A DNA stretch of 13,094 bases from the NCBI GenBank assembly GCA_028822575.1, contig JAPKDN010000033.1:1-13094 (forward strand), given 5' to 3'. Shown here piece after piece: positions 1 to 7,379 of the stretch. Numbering within the stretch: position 1 is the first letter of the stretch; each line of letters opens with the position of its first letter. The stretch comes from Alphaproteobacteria bacterium. GTDB taxonomy: Bacteria; Pseudomonadota; Alphaproteobacteria; Thalassobaculales; Thalassobaculaceae. The translations under genes and the position numbers were made by a program. Under the pieces are notes generated by a model. It saw only the letters and a list, made by a program, of their open reading frames with translations. It was not told the DNA's origin and did no database searches.

Positions 1-1057
1 CCAGCAGTTTAGCAGGGTTGGAGGTGACCATCGCAATGATTTTATCCAAGGGTATGCCTAGGTAAATCAACTCGGTCATGGCGATGGTCAAATTGAAGGG
101 TGCCACGCCAAAGAACGGGTTTTCCCCACGTGCCTTGTCTTGGTCAGCATCCGGGACCGAAACGTTATAGCCGTGCATATCGGCCCCAAGCGTATCGGGG
201 ATAATTCCGGCGTCGATGATCCGTTGGGCTGCGTCGAAACTGAAATGCGAGCCATGGCCGACATCGACTAGGATCCCGCGCTCGTTGATCGCCTCCAGGA
301 GGACTGGGTGGATCTCCCCAGTCTCCGAGACGAAGCCGCCAGGATGTCGGGTGAAGGGATGGGCAAGTACGTCGCCGGGTTTCATCACCGGGATCAACTC
401 TCTTATCAACTCCTCGGCGTCGGGGATGCGACCGGAATCGTCCGTCGGCCAAAGCTGACCCAAATGGATATAGAGCGGCAGGTTGGTGTTGGTGGCAATT
501 TCCTGGCCAAGCTTGATTACCTCTAGGCCCCAACGCGACTGACCGCCGATTTCGGCGTGCGCCTTGATGCCTTTCACGAGATCGAGATTCTCCAGTGCGA
601 CGCGGGTGGTGTGCTCCACATTGACCCCGGTTGGGCCATAGAGGTCGGGATAGAGATGGCCCTCCATGCCCCCAACCAGATAAGATGAGATATAAGCTAG
701 GCAGCGACTGGCGGATTGTTCGGTGACGAAGTGACGAAACCCACCAAAGGTCATGCAGCTCGGCCCGCCCTGGTCGATCAGGGTCGTGACACCGGAGCGA
801 ACGCCGACCAAGTCCGCTTCTAGGCCGAACTTGCCGGTGACGTGCTGATAGACATGGGCATGGGTGTCGATCATGCCGGGTATCACCAACCGATCGGTCG
901 CGTCGATGCGATTGATCGCCCGGTGCTCTTTCAGGCTTGGCTCCACCGCCTCGATCTTGCCATCGCGTATGCCGATATCGTAGGTGCCGTCCAGTCCAGC
1001 GACGGGGTCAATCAGTCTGCCATTCTCGATAATGGTTTCCATCGGCGCGAGCGTCAT
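1..1057 (-). CDS. Amidohydrolase/deacetylase family metallohydrolase (COG3964-like), 3' end missing
   Basis: Reading the minus strand from an ATG at 1057 gives 352 uninterrupted codons to the window edge; the C-terminus is missing (family members are usually about 380-430 residues). The start follows a strong Shine-Dalgarno AGGGAGG (1064-1070) at 6 nt spacing. Seen: a short N-terminal beta-sandwich segment (ENGRLIDPVAG), then a TIM-barrel with the complete binuclear metal-site pattern: HAH at 66-68, candidate carbamylated Lys165 (GIKAH), His198 (LYIHLG), His233 (LAHPFT) and Asp293 (GADMHG). Family knowledge: COG3964 proteins are often misnamed dihydroorotases; one studied member (Atu3266) was reported to hydrolyse acetylated alpha-hydroxy acids such as acetyl-(R)-mandelate. 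Inference: a cytosolic ester or amide hydrolase (no signal peptide). It is divergent from the molybdenum hydroxylase operon and may share its regulation. Fold and metal site are confident; substrate is unknown. Confidence 0.9.
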   Translation of the reverse strand, partial: MTLAPMETIIENGRLIDPVAGLDGTYDIGIRDGKIEAVEPSLKEHRAINRIDATDRLVIPGMIDTHAHVYQHVTGKFGLEADLVGVRSGVTTLIDQGGPSCMTFGGFRHFVTEQSASRCLAYISSYLVGGMEGHLYPDLYGPTGVNVEHTTRVALENLDLVKGIKAHAEIGGQSRWGLEVIKLGQEIATNTNLPLYIHLGQLWPTDDSGRIPDAEELIRELIPVMKPGDVLAHPFTRHPGGFVSETGEIHPVLLEAINERGILVDVGHGSHFSFDAAQRIIDAGIIPDTLGADMHGYNVSVPDADQDKARGENPFFGVAPFNLTIAMTELIYLGIPLDKIIAMVTSNPAKLL

Positions 1058-1214
1058 TGGCTGCCTCCCTCTTCGCTGGAACAAACACTCTTGCGATCTT
1101 ATGGACGCTCGGGAGCCAAGAAAACAAAAAGTTGTGCCCCGCGCTGATATAACGAACCTCAACGTTGCCCACGCGCCGACCGGCGCGCCAGTAATATATG
1201 GAACGGTAAGAAAA
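1058..1214. promoter_or_regulatory. Divergent intergenic region between the amidohydrolase and the molybdenum hydroxylase operon
   Basis: These 157 bp separate two divergent start codons, so they should carry the promoters of both units. Leftward, a weak sigma70-like pair is visible on the minus strand: TTGTTT (1122-1127), an 18-bp spacer, then CATAAG (1098-1103), with AGGGAGG further down. Rightward I see no convincing -35/-10 pair. There is an AT-rich run TAATATAT (1192-1199) close to the ATG and only a weak ribosome-binding match, GGTAAG (1205-1210). A GC-rich inverted repeat (1172-1187) lies between the two. The promoters are guesses; the regulatory role follows from the gene arrangement. 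Confidence 0.5.
1172..1187. repeat. Perfect GC-rich inverted repeat upstream of the molybdenum hydroxylase operon
   Basis: The sequence reads CGCGCCG-AC-CGGCGCG, two perfect 7-bp arms around 2 bp, ending 27 bp before the large-subunit ATG. It could be a regulator-binding site or a hairpin in the mRNA leader. No regulator gene is in the window and short GC palindromes arise easily in G+C-rich DNA, so the function is inference. Confidence 0.4.
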
Positions 1215-3587
1215 ATGGATGGTGACCTGACCGCTGAGGTTGATCTAGACGGCTTTGCCATTGGCGCGAGGATGCCTCGGCGTGAGGACCATCGGTTGCT
1301 GCACGGTAAGGGCCGGTTCGTCGGGGATATAAAACTTTACGGCATGCTGGAGATGGCGTTTTTGCGCAGCCCGCTTGCGCATGCCAGGGTCAGCGGGATT
1401 ACAAAGCCCGGCGGTGCAACAGATCGTGTCTTCGTAGCTACGGACTTGGTCGGTGTCTCCGGCATTCGGGCCGATTCGGGATTGCCGGGATTCAAAAGCT
1501 CGACCCAACCGATTTTGGCCACTCGCAAGGTCCGTCATGTTGGAGAGCCGATTGCCGCCTGCTTGGCCGATTCCAGGGCTCGAGCCGAGGATTTGGCGGA
1601 ACTGGTCGAAGTTGAGTTCGAGGAGCTCGGCGCTGTTCACGACCTTCGACGCGCGCGCGATCCGTCCGCCCCGCTTCTTCACGATGATTGGGGTGATAAC
1701 GTTTTCCTGGAAAGCGCCGTCGATATCGAATTCGAGGCAGCGATACAGGACGCCAAGTCGGTCGTCACCAGACAGTATCAGACCGCACGCCAATGCATGG
1801 CGCCGATAGAGGGCCGGGGACTGGTTGCGGTATGGGATCGGACACTGGAGGTCTTGACCGTCCATTCCGCTACCCAGATGCCGCATATCGTGCGTACAGG
1901 GCTTGCCGGATGTCTCGGCCTTGATCACGGGCAGATCCGGGTAATCGCGCCGGATGTCGGTGGGGGTTTCGGCTATAAGGGAATCTTGCTCGCCGAGGAG
2001 GTTTGCGCTGGGTTCCTGGCGATGAAACTGGACCGGCCGATCCGTTGGATCGAGGACCGGCGCGAGCACCTTACCGGTGGCGCCAATTGCCGTGAGCACT
2101 ATTACGAGGTGACGGGTTACGCCGCCGCCGATGGTGAATTGCTGGCCATGGATTGCGAGGCGATTGTCGATTCTGGCGCATATTCAGCCTATCCATTCTC
2201 GGCGTGTCTGGAATCCGCCCAGGTCGCCAGCATTCTGCCCGGGCCTTATAAATTGCGAGGCTATCGCTGCAAGACCTGGTCGGTGGCGACCAACAAGCCG
2301 CCGATTCTGCCGTTCCGCGGCGTGGCGCGAACCGGTGTCTGTTTCGCTATGGAATCGATGATGGACGCCTTGGCGCGCGATCTCGGCATCTCGGCCGAGG
2401 CGATCCGCCAACGCAATCTGGTGAATGCCGAGGAGATGCCGTTCACCAACATCACCAACAAATTTTTCGATAGCGGCGATTATCAAAAGGCACTTAGCCG
2501 AGCCGTTGTCGCGATCGACGTGGCCGGTATCCGCGAGGAGCAAAAAACCCAAAGTAACAGCACGCGCATCGGTGTTGGCCTCGCGGTGTTCTGCGAGCAG
2601 GGGGCCCATGGCACCTCGGTCTATCACGGCTGGGGCATTCCAATGGTCCCGGGTTTCGAGCAGGCGACGGCGCGACTGACACCGGATGGCGGGCTGGAAC
2701 TCAGGGTTGGCGTGCACAGCCATGGTCAGGGGCTTGAGACTACCCTGGCGCAGATCGCTTACGACCGGCTCGGTATTAATCCGAACAAGGTCAAGCTGGT
2801 ACACGGCGATACCGCCTATACGCCTTATTCCACCGGGACCTGGGGCTCGCGCTGTATAGTCATGGCCGGCGGTGCGGTGGCGGCGGCCTGCGACTCGCTG
2901 GCTGATCGCATTAAGGGGATCGCGGGACACCTGCTGCAAGGCGACGCGGAAGCCGTGTCTCTTTCCAGCGGTCAGGCCTTGATTGGATCGTCGGCGGTCA
3001 GCGTCGAGGAAGTTGCCCGCACCTGGTATCTAAAACCACAGCTTTTGCCTGACACCGTTGATCCGAGAGGGTTGGAGGCAACCGAGGGCTACAAGACTAC
3101 AAAAGACACCGGGACCTTCTCCTATGCCTGTCACGCAGTGAAGGTTCGGGTCGATTTGGATGTTGGGCATGTTGAGTTGCTGGACTATGTGATCGTCGAG
3201 GATGCGGGAACGATGATCAATCCGATGATCGTGGATGGTCAGGTGCTCGGCGGGGCGGTGCAGGGAATTGGCACGGCGCTGTTCGAGGAAATGCCTTTCG
3301 ATAGCTCTGGGCAGCCCTTGGCATCGACTTTGGCAGATTATCATCTCCCCGTTGCCAGCGACATTCCGGCGATCCGCATCCTACATATGGAAACCCCGTC
3401 GCCGCTCAGTCGGTTTGGCCAAAAGGGAATTGGGGAAAGCGGCGCCATCGGACCACCTGCGGCGATCGCCAACGCAGTGAACGACGCACTCTCCGATATC
3501 GGGGCTGAGGTCACGCATATCCCATTGACACCTGAGCGGGTTCTGGGCGCGCTCGCCGCAACCGAGGCCGGGGGAGACGAGTCATGA
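1215..3587 (+). CDS. Xanthine dehydrogenase-family molybdopterin-binding (large) subunit
   Basis: Catalytic large subunit (790 aa, usual for CoxL-type subunits) of a three-subunit molybdenum hydroxylase that would oxidise a C-H or aldehyde group using water. Seen: the N-terminal family opening RREDHRLLHGKGRF (22-35), the Moco-loop glycine motif DVGGGFGYK (247-255), the active-site loop PFRGVAR (366-372) and the catalytic-Glu motif GIGESG with Glu741. The loop is not AYxCSFR, so this is not a form I (Cu-Mo) CO dehydrogenase; it is closer to the AYRGAGR-type loop of other family members. The frame stays open upstream to 984 and includes an ATG at 1101, but the homologous region starts only at about residue 19 after 1215, and the earlier starts lack a ribosome-binding site. 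The 1215 start itself has only weak GGTAAG; ATG 1272 is an alternative. The stop overlaps the next start as ATGA. Moco insertion chaperones are not in the window. Substrate unknown. Confidence 0.93.
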   Translation: MDGDLTAEVDLDGFAIGARMPRREDHRLLHGKGRFVGDIKLYGMLEMAFLRSPLAHARVSGITKPGGATDRVFVATDLVGVSGIRADSGLPGFKSSTQPILATRKVRHVGEPIAACLADSRARAEDLAELVEVEFEELGAVHDLRRARDPSAPLLHDDWGDNVFLESAVDIEFEAAIQDAKSVVTRQYQTARQCMAPIEGRGLVAVWDRTLEVLTVHSATQMPHIVRTGLAGCLGLDHGQIRVIAPDVGGGFGYKGILLAEEVCAGFLAMKLDRPIRWIEDRREHLTGGANCREHYYEVTGYAAADGELLAMDCEAIVDSGAYSAYPFSACLESAQVASILPGPYKLRGYRCKTWSVATNKPPILPFRGVARTGVCFAMESMMDALARDLGISAEAIRQRNLVNAEEMPFTNITNKFFDSGDYQKALSRAVVAIDVAGIREEQKTQSNSTRIGVGLAVFCEQGAHGTSVYHGWGIPMVPGFEQATARLTPDGGLELRVGVHSHGQGLETTLAQIAYDRLGINPNKVKLVHGDTAYTPYSTGTWGSRCIVMAGGAVAAACDSLADRIKGIAGHLLQGDAEAVSLSSGQALIGSSAVSVEEVARTWYLKPQLLPDTVDPRGLEATEGYKTTKDTGTFSYACHAVKVRVDLDVGHVELLDYVIVEDAGTMINPMIVDGQVLGGAVQGIGTALFEEMPFDSSGQPLASTLADYHLPVASDIPAIRILHMETPSPLSRFGQKGIGESGAIGPPAAIANAVNDALSDIGAEVTHIPLTPERVLGALAATEAGGDES

Positions 3588-4399
3588 AGCCAGTAAATTT
3601 CTCTCATGTCTTTCCGGCGACGATTGCCGACACGCTGGCCGGCCTTGGTCAAGAGGGCGCGTCGCTTGTCGCCGGCAACCAGTCTTTGGGGCCGATGCTG
3701 AACTTGCGTCTCGCGCGCCCCGATAGGGTAATCGATCTGTCGTCGCTCGATCGGTTGCGAGCGGTCGAGGAAACCGACACCCATGTGCGGTTTGGGGCCC
3801 GTATCACCCATGCCGAGATCGAGGATGGCGAGGTGCCCGATCCCACCGGTGGTTGGTTGCGGGACGTGGCGGGGCATATCGCCTATCGTGCGGTGCGAAA
3901 TCGAGGTACGATTGGGGGAAGCCTCTGTCACGCCGACCCGGCGGCGGATTGGGTGATCGTGATGACCACGCTCGGCGCCACAGCGATCATCGAGGGGGCA
4001 TCGGGAGAGCGCCGGGAGCCGATAGAGAATTTCATCACCGGGCCCTATGCCACGGCCTTGGAAAAGGGTGAGATCCTCGTCGCCGTGGAGGTCCGTCAAC
4101 CGGGACCCGATGCACGTTGGGGGTACTGGAAATTCGTCCGGCAAACTGGCGATTTCGCCAAGGCTAGTGCTGCGGTCTATATCGATCCTATCCATGGAAT
4201 TAAGCGGTGCGTTATCGGCGCGCTTGGCCGACAACCGGCGGTTTTGGATGATCCCACCGGGTTGTTGGACGGGAGTGTTAAACCTGCCAACGCAATCGCC
4301 AAAGCCCTGCCGGACCGGCTTGCATCGTCTTTGACCATGCACGTCGTTGCCCTAACCCGAGCCTTATCTCAAGCGTTGTCCCACGAGGTGGTGGCATGA
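3584..4399 (+). CDS. Molybdenum hydroxylase FAD-binding (medium) subunit
   Basis: FAD subunit (271 aa, slightly short of the 280-290 typical of CoxM) that would carry electrons from the Fe-S centres to the external acceptor. Seen: an AGNQSL motif (30-35), a variant of the usual AGGQSL FAD loop, and RGTIGGSLCHADPAAD (107-122), the second FAD-pyrophosphate loop of the PCMH-type fold. The C-terminal part resembles the CO dehydrogenase flavoprotein C-terminal domain (GALGRQPAVLDD). The ATG overlaps the preceding stop (ATGA) and has its own GGAG (3573-3576) 7 nt upstream, so the two are translationally coupled. No Fe-S ligand set, as expected for CoxM-type proteins. Its last codons overlap the Fe-S subunit start in the same way, giving the order large-FAD-FeS in one transcript. 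Confidence 0.93.
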   Translation: MKPVNFSHVFPATIADTLAGLGQEGASLVAGNQSLGPMLNLRLARPDRVIDLSSLDRLRAVEETDTHVRFGARITHAEIEDGEVPDPTGGWLRDVAGHIAYRAVRNRGTIGGSLCHADPAADWVIVMTTLGATAIIEGASGERREPIENFITGPYATALEKGEILVAVEVRQPGPDARWGYWKFVRQTGDFAKASAAVYIDPIHGIKRCVIGALGRQPAVLDDPTGLLDGSVKPANAIAKALPDRLASSLTMHVVALTRALSQALSHEVVA

Positions 4400-5562
4400 C
4401 TGAATTGGAAATCAGCCTAAGCGTGAATGGCGAGACCTTTAGTCGGACCGCCGAGCCACGCACCCATCTCGCCGATTTCATTCGTGAGGACCTATTGCTT
4501 ACCGGCACGCATCTTGGTTGCGAGCAAGGAGTGTGTGGGGCTTGTTCGGTGTTTGTGAATGGCCGACCCACCCGATCTTGTATCACTCTGGCGGCGTCCT
4601 GCGAGGGCGCCGATGTCCGCACCGTCGAGGGCTTCGACGATGACCCTTTGATGACGCGCATTCGCGATGCGTTCACCAGACATCACGGCTTGCAGTGTGG
4701 CTATTGCACGCCAGGTATGTTGACCACGGCCTATGACATCGTACGCAGGCTACCCAACGCCGGTACCGAACGGATCCGGCGCGAGCTGTCGGGGAATCTT
4801 TGCCGCTGCACCGGGTATTCAGGCATCGTCGCCGCGATCGAGGATGTTCTGGCTAATGATCCACCGAGTGCGGCTTTGAAACCAATGCCGCACTCGGTCC
4901 CGGGAGCAAGGGGTGGCGACGAGGTGGCGTCGCCGACCGAGGCGGCGATGAAGGCGGTGGCGGTGACCGACGGCAAGCTTCCGGACGCCGCGTCATTCGA
5001 TGACGCGCTGCATTTGGCACGGACATTGAACCTTGAGACGACCGCTGTGGATGCCTGGGCAGTCCTTCGGGTCCCGGACAGGATCGTCCAATGCGTGCCC
5101 GGCGCCAGTTTGATAGGGGCGGTCGAGGGTTCAAGGCTGAACGGGCAATGCGTCGTCGCGGTCGGTCCGATCAAGGCGACATTCCGGGGGACCGGTTCGC
5201 TGAAGCTTGACGATGCGGGCAAAACCGGACAACTGATCGGCAAGGGGCGTGATACTGTTAGTCGTACCAGCCTTGAGGGCAGGCTCGAATTCGCGCTCGT
5301 GGAGACCGGGCCTGACGCCTGCCGACTGGATCTCGACATGCGGTACCGGCTGACTGGACTACTGTCACAATTTGGGCGACCCGAGCTGGTGGCCGAGATT
5401 GCCGAACGATTGCTCCGAGATATAGGGGCCGCGATCGGACGGGAGAGCCGAGGTGAGGCCAGGGTTGAGGGTACCGCGGCGGCATCCGCGTCCCTGGATG
5501 GGCTTTCGCTGATTTTGCTTTCGTTGAAGGCGATGGTTCGTAGAATGTTTGGTGGGCGGTGA
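4396..5562 (+). CDS. Molybdenum hydroxylase [2Fe-2S] subunit fused to a CoxG-like SRPBCC domain
   Basis: Small subunit, but 388 aa instead of the usual 150-170. Residues 1-155 are a complete CoxS-type protein: plant-type [2Fe-2S] ligands Cys42, 47, 50 and 62, then the second cluster with Cys101, 104, 136 and 138 (LQCGYCTPGM and GNLCRCTGY). A low-complexity Ala/Pro/Gly linker (about 156-210) leads into a CoxG-like domain (about 211-355) with AWAVLRVPDRIVQCVPGA, VVAVGPIKATFRGTG and the terminal GLLSQFGRPELVAEIAERLL, matching the CoxG/SRPBCC pattern. The last 25 residues form a hydrophobic then basic helix (LSLILLSLKAMVRRMF), a possible membrane contact. Family knowledge: CoxG is normally a separate protein, implicated in membrane attachment and quinone supply to CO dehydrogenase. 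Inference: the fused domain docks this hydroxylase to the membrane or quinone pool. The start overlaps the FAD-subunit stop (ATGA) with GAGG (4385-4388) upstream. No frameshift joins the two halves. Confidence 0.92.
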   Translation: MTELEISLSVNGETFSRTAEPRTHLADFIREDLLLTGTHLGCEQGVCGACSVFVNGRPTRSCITLAASCEGADVRTVEGFDDDPLMTRIRDAFTRHHGLQCGYCTPGMLTTAYDIVRRLPNAGTERIRRELSGNLCRCTGYSGIVAAIEDVLANDPPSAALKPMPHSVPGARGGDEVASPTEAAMKAVAVTDGKLPDAASFDDALHLARTLNLETTAVDAWAVLRVPDRIVQCVPGASLIGAVEGSRLNGQCVVAVGPIKATFRGTGSLKLDDAGKTGQLIGKGRDTVSRTSLEGRLEFALVETGPDACRLDLDMRYRLTGLLSQFGRPELVAEIAERLLRDIGAAIGRESRGEARVEGTAAASASLDGLSLILLSLKAMVRRMFGGR

Positions 5563-5563
5563 G

Positions 5564-5589
5564 CGGCGGTGATGGGTGTCGAGCCGCCG
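5564..5589 (+). other. Hairpin after the molybdenum hydroxylase operon (weak terminator candidate)
   Basis: Two bases after the Fe-S subunit stop, CGGCGG (5564-5569) pairs perfectly with CCGCCG (5584-5589) around a 14-nt loop. No T-run follows, so it is not a canonical intrinsic terminator. It could aid 3'-end stability, or be chance in G+C-rich DNA. Confidence 0.25.
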
Positions 5590-5654
5590 GAACGGACATC
5601 GGTTGGTCATCGTGTATACTCGCTGTGGCTTTATGAGAGAGGGCGAGGGCACCC
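5590..5654 (+). promoter_or_regulatory. Leader of the second plus-strand operon with a possible -10 element
   Basis: The 92-bp gap before the deacylase-like gene holds TATACT (5615-5620), five of six matches to a sigma70 -10 box. Nothing at the correct distance upstream resembles a good -35; the TTGGTC at 5603-5608 is only 6 bp away. GAGGG (5645-5649) lies 5 nt before the ATG and is a sound ribosome-binding site. A separate promoter for the downstream genes is plausible, but read-through from the molybdenum hydroxylase operon cannot be excluded. Confidence 0.3.
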
Positions 5655-7364
5655 ATGAGCGACGCACCTGATCTGGTCATCCGCAACGGCACCGTCGTCG
5701 ATGGCACCGGCGGCGATATGGTGGAGGCCGACGTATCAATCGCCAACGGCTTGATCAACGAGGTCGGCTACGTCACCACCAGCGGTGCCGAGGAGATCGA
5801 TGCGCGCGGGCGGCTGGTGATGCCTGGTTTCGTCGACGTCCATACCCATTATGACGCGCAAGCTACTTGGGCGAACCAGATCACCCCGTCCTCGTGCAAT
5901 GGTGTAACCACGGTCCTGTTGGGCAATTGCGGGGTTGGGTTCGCGCCGGTGCGCCCGCATCAGCGGGACATGCTGATCTCGCTGATGGAGGGGGTCGAGG
6001 ACATCCCCGAGGTGGTGATGCGCGAGGGTTTGCCCTGGACCTGGGAGAGTTTTCCCCAGTTCCTCGACACCTTGGCGGGCCGGTCCTACGACGTCGATAT
6101 CGGCACGCAGGTTCCGCATGCCGCGCTTCGCGTCTATGTCATGGGCCAGCGCGGCGCCGATCGGGAATCTGCGACTGCCGAGGACCGGGCCGAGATGGCG
6201 GCGTTGGCGGCGGACGGAATCCGGGCCGGCGCCTTCGGGTTCTCGACCTCGCGTCTGTTGCAGCACCGCACGGCGGAGGGTGAGCCGATCCCATCCTATG
6301 GTGCGGCGGAAGAGGAACTGGCGGAGATCGTCGACGCGATCGGCGCCGTCGGTCGAGGTTGGCTCCAGGTGGTTGCCGATTTCGGCGATCAACAGGCCCA
6401 GGAATTTGGGCTGCTGCGTCGTTTGGTGGAGCGTTCCGGTCTGCCGCTGACGCTGACATTGCTGCAAAAGAATTCTCATCCCGATGAATGGCGCGAGCTG
6501 TTGGACCGGATCGAAGCGACGAACGCCGAGGGCCACCGGATCACCGGGCAGGTCCGAGGGCGGCCAACCAGCACCTTGCTGGGCTTTGAGTTGTCGGAGA
6601 ACCCGTTCCTTGGCTGCCCAAGTTGGCAAGAACTGGCGCCTCTCGGCATGGACGCCCGCGTTGTGATCCTAGCCGACCCGAGCTTCCGCGCCCGTCTGAT
6701 CGCCGAGCCCGGTGGCACCCCGGCCCAGATCAAGCGGCTTCGAGACTGGGGCTATATCTTCCCGCTGGGCAATCCGACGAATTACGAGCCGGAGCCGGAG
6801 CAGTGCATCGCCGCTCAGGCCAGCCGTCTCGGCGTCACGCCCGAGGCGCTAGCCTATGACATGATGATGGCGGGCGATGGACGCACCATTCTCTATCACC
6901 CCATGACCAACTATACCGGCGGCGACATGGCCCCGGTATTCGACATGCTGCGCCATCCCAATACGATTATCGGTCTCGGCGATGGCGGCGCCCATGTCGG
7001 GATCATGTGCGACGCCACCGACATGGTGCATGCGCTGACCCACTGGACCCGAGACCGGGCGCGGGGAGAGCGCTTGCCGATCCCGGACATCGTGCGCCGT
7101 CTGACCTTGGCCAATGCAAGGGAGATGGGATTGATGGATCGGGGCTGCATCGCACCTGGGATGAAAGCCGATATCAACGTCGTCGACTATGATCGATTAC
7201 AACTCCAGGTACCGGAGGTGCGCTACGATCTGCCGGCGGGCGGCAAGCGGATCCTACAACGCTCGACCGGGTTCGACGCGACCTTGGTCGCGGGCGTGCC
7301 GGTCTGGCGCGATGGCGAGGCGACAGGTGCCTTGCCGGGTCGACTGCTGCGCAGCGGGACATAA
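5655..7364 (+). CDS. N-acyl-D-amino-acid deacylase-like amidohydrolase (paralogue 1)
   Basis: A 569-aa, leaderless (cytosolic) member of the D-aminoacylase branch of the amidohydrolase superfamily (COG3653-like). Seen: N-terminal beta-sandwich (LVIRNGTVVDGTGG), metal motif VHTHYDAQ with His63, His65 and Asp67, the D-aminoacylase-type cysteine motif GNCGVGFAP with Cys92, MEGVEDIP, and C-terminal Asp443 in GDGGAHVG followed by a typical AHS tail (GCIAPGMKADINVVDYD). Characterised D-aminoacylases bind zinc with this Cys and two histidines in TH.R- and SHHK-type motifs; I cannot find those motifs here (the region reads WLQVVADFGDQ and LTLLQKNSHPDEW). The activity may therefore differ from true deacylation of N-acyl-D-amino acids. 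ATG with GAGGG 5 nt upstream. The SDR starts 15 bp after its stop, so they are probably co-transcribed. A similarly sized paralogue sits at 10591-12309 on the other strand. Confidence 0.88.
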   Translation: MSDAPDLVIRNGTVVDGTGGDMVEADVSIANGLINEVGYVTTSGAEEIDARGRLVMPGFVDVHTHYDAQATWANQITPSSCNGVTTVLLGNCGVGFAPVRPHQRDMLISLMEGVEDIPEVVMREGLPWTWESFPQFLDTLAGRSYDVDIGTQVPHAALRVYVMGQRGADRESATAEDRAEMAALAADGIRAGAFGFSTSRLLQHRTAEGEPIPSYGAAEEELAEIVDAIGAVGRGWLQVVADFGDQQAQEFGLLRRLVERSGLPLTLTLLQKNSHPDEWRELLDRIEATNAEGHRITGQVRGRPTSTLLGFELSENPFLGCPSWQELAPLGMDARVVILADPSFRARLIAEPGGTPAQIKRLRDWGYIFPLGNPTNYEPEPEQCIAAQASRLGVTPEALAYDMMMAGDGRTILYHPMTNYTGGDMAPVFDMLRHPNTIIGLGDGGAHVGIMCDATDMVHALTHWTRDRARGERLPIPDIVRRLTLANAREMGLMDRGCIAPGMKADINVVDYDRLQLQVPEVRYDLPAGGKRILQRSTGFDATLVAGVPVWRDGEATGALPGRLLRSGT

Positions 7365-7366
7365 AT

Positions 7367-7374
7367 AGGGAGAG
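7367..7374 (+). promoter_or_regulatory. Ribosome-binding site that fixes the SDR start
   Basis: AGGGAGAG lies 5 nt before the ATG at 7380. A GTG at 7374 is in frame, but it would overlap this element and add only two residues before MGRLDGK, the usual N-terminus for this SDR group. This favours 7380. Confidence 0.6.
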
Positions 7375-7379
7375 TGGTC

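Noticed and set aside
1..1057. Dihydroorotase annotation for the left amidohydrolase
   Set aside because: The metal motifs are shared by many amidohydrolases; the HAHVYQH context and overall sequence fit COG3964, not pyrimidine-pathway dihydroorotase, and no pyrimidine genes are nearby.
984..1214. N-terminal extension of the molybdenum hydroxylase large subunit back to 984
   Set aside because: The extra residues do not resemble the family, overlap the start of the divergent amidohydrolase, and no start there has a ribosome-binding site.
1245..2099. 284-codon open frame on the minus strand
   Set aside because: Fully inside the large-subunit gene, which has strong family motifs there; no motif of its own.
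3341..4342. 333-codon open frame on the minus strand
   Set aside because: It lies antisense to the large- and FAD-subunit genes, and its Arg/Pro/Gly-rich translation matches no family I recognise; typical shadow frame in G+C-rich DNA.
4396..5562. CO dehydrogenase identity for the operon, suggested by CoxG and the CoxL-like subunits
   Set aside because: The large-subunit loop is PFRGVAR, lacking the Cys of the AYxCSFR loop that holds the copper in form I CO dehydrogenase.
5736..6629. 297-codon open frame on the minus strand
   Set aside because: Antisense to the deacylase-like gene with clear metal motifs; low-complexity composition and no recognisable domain.
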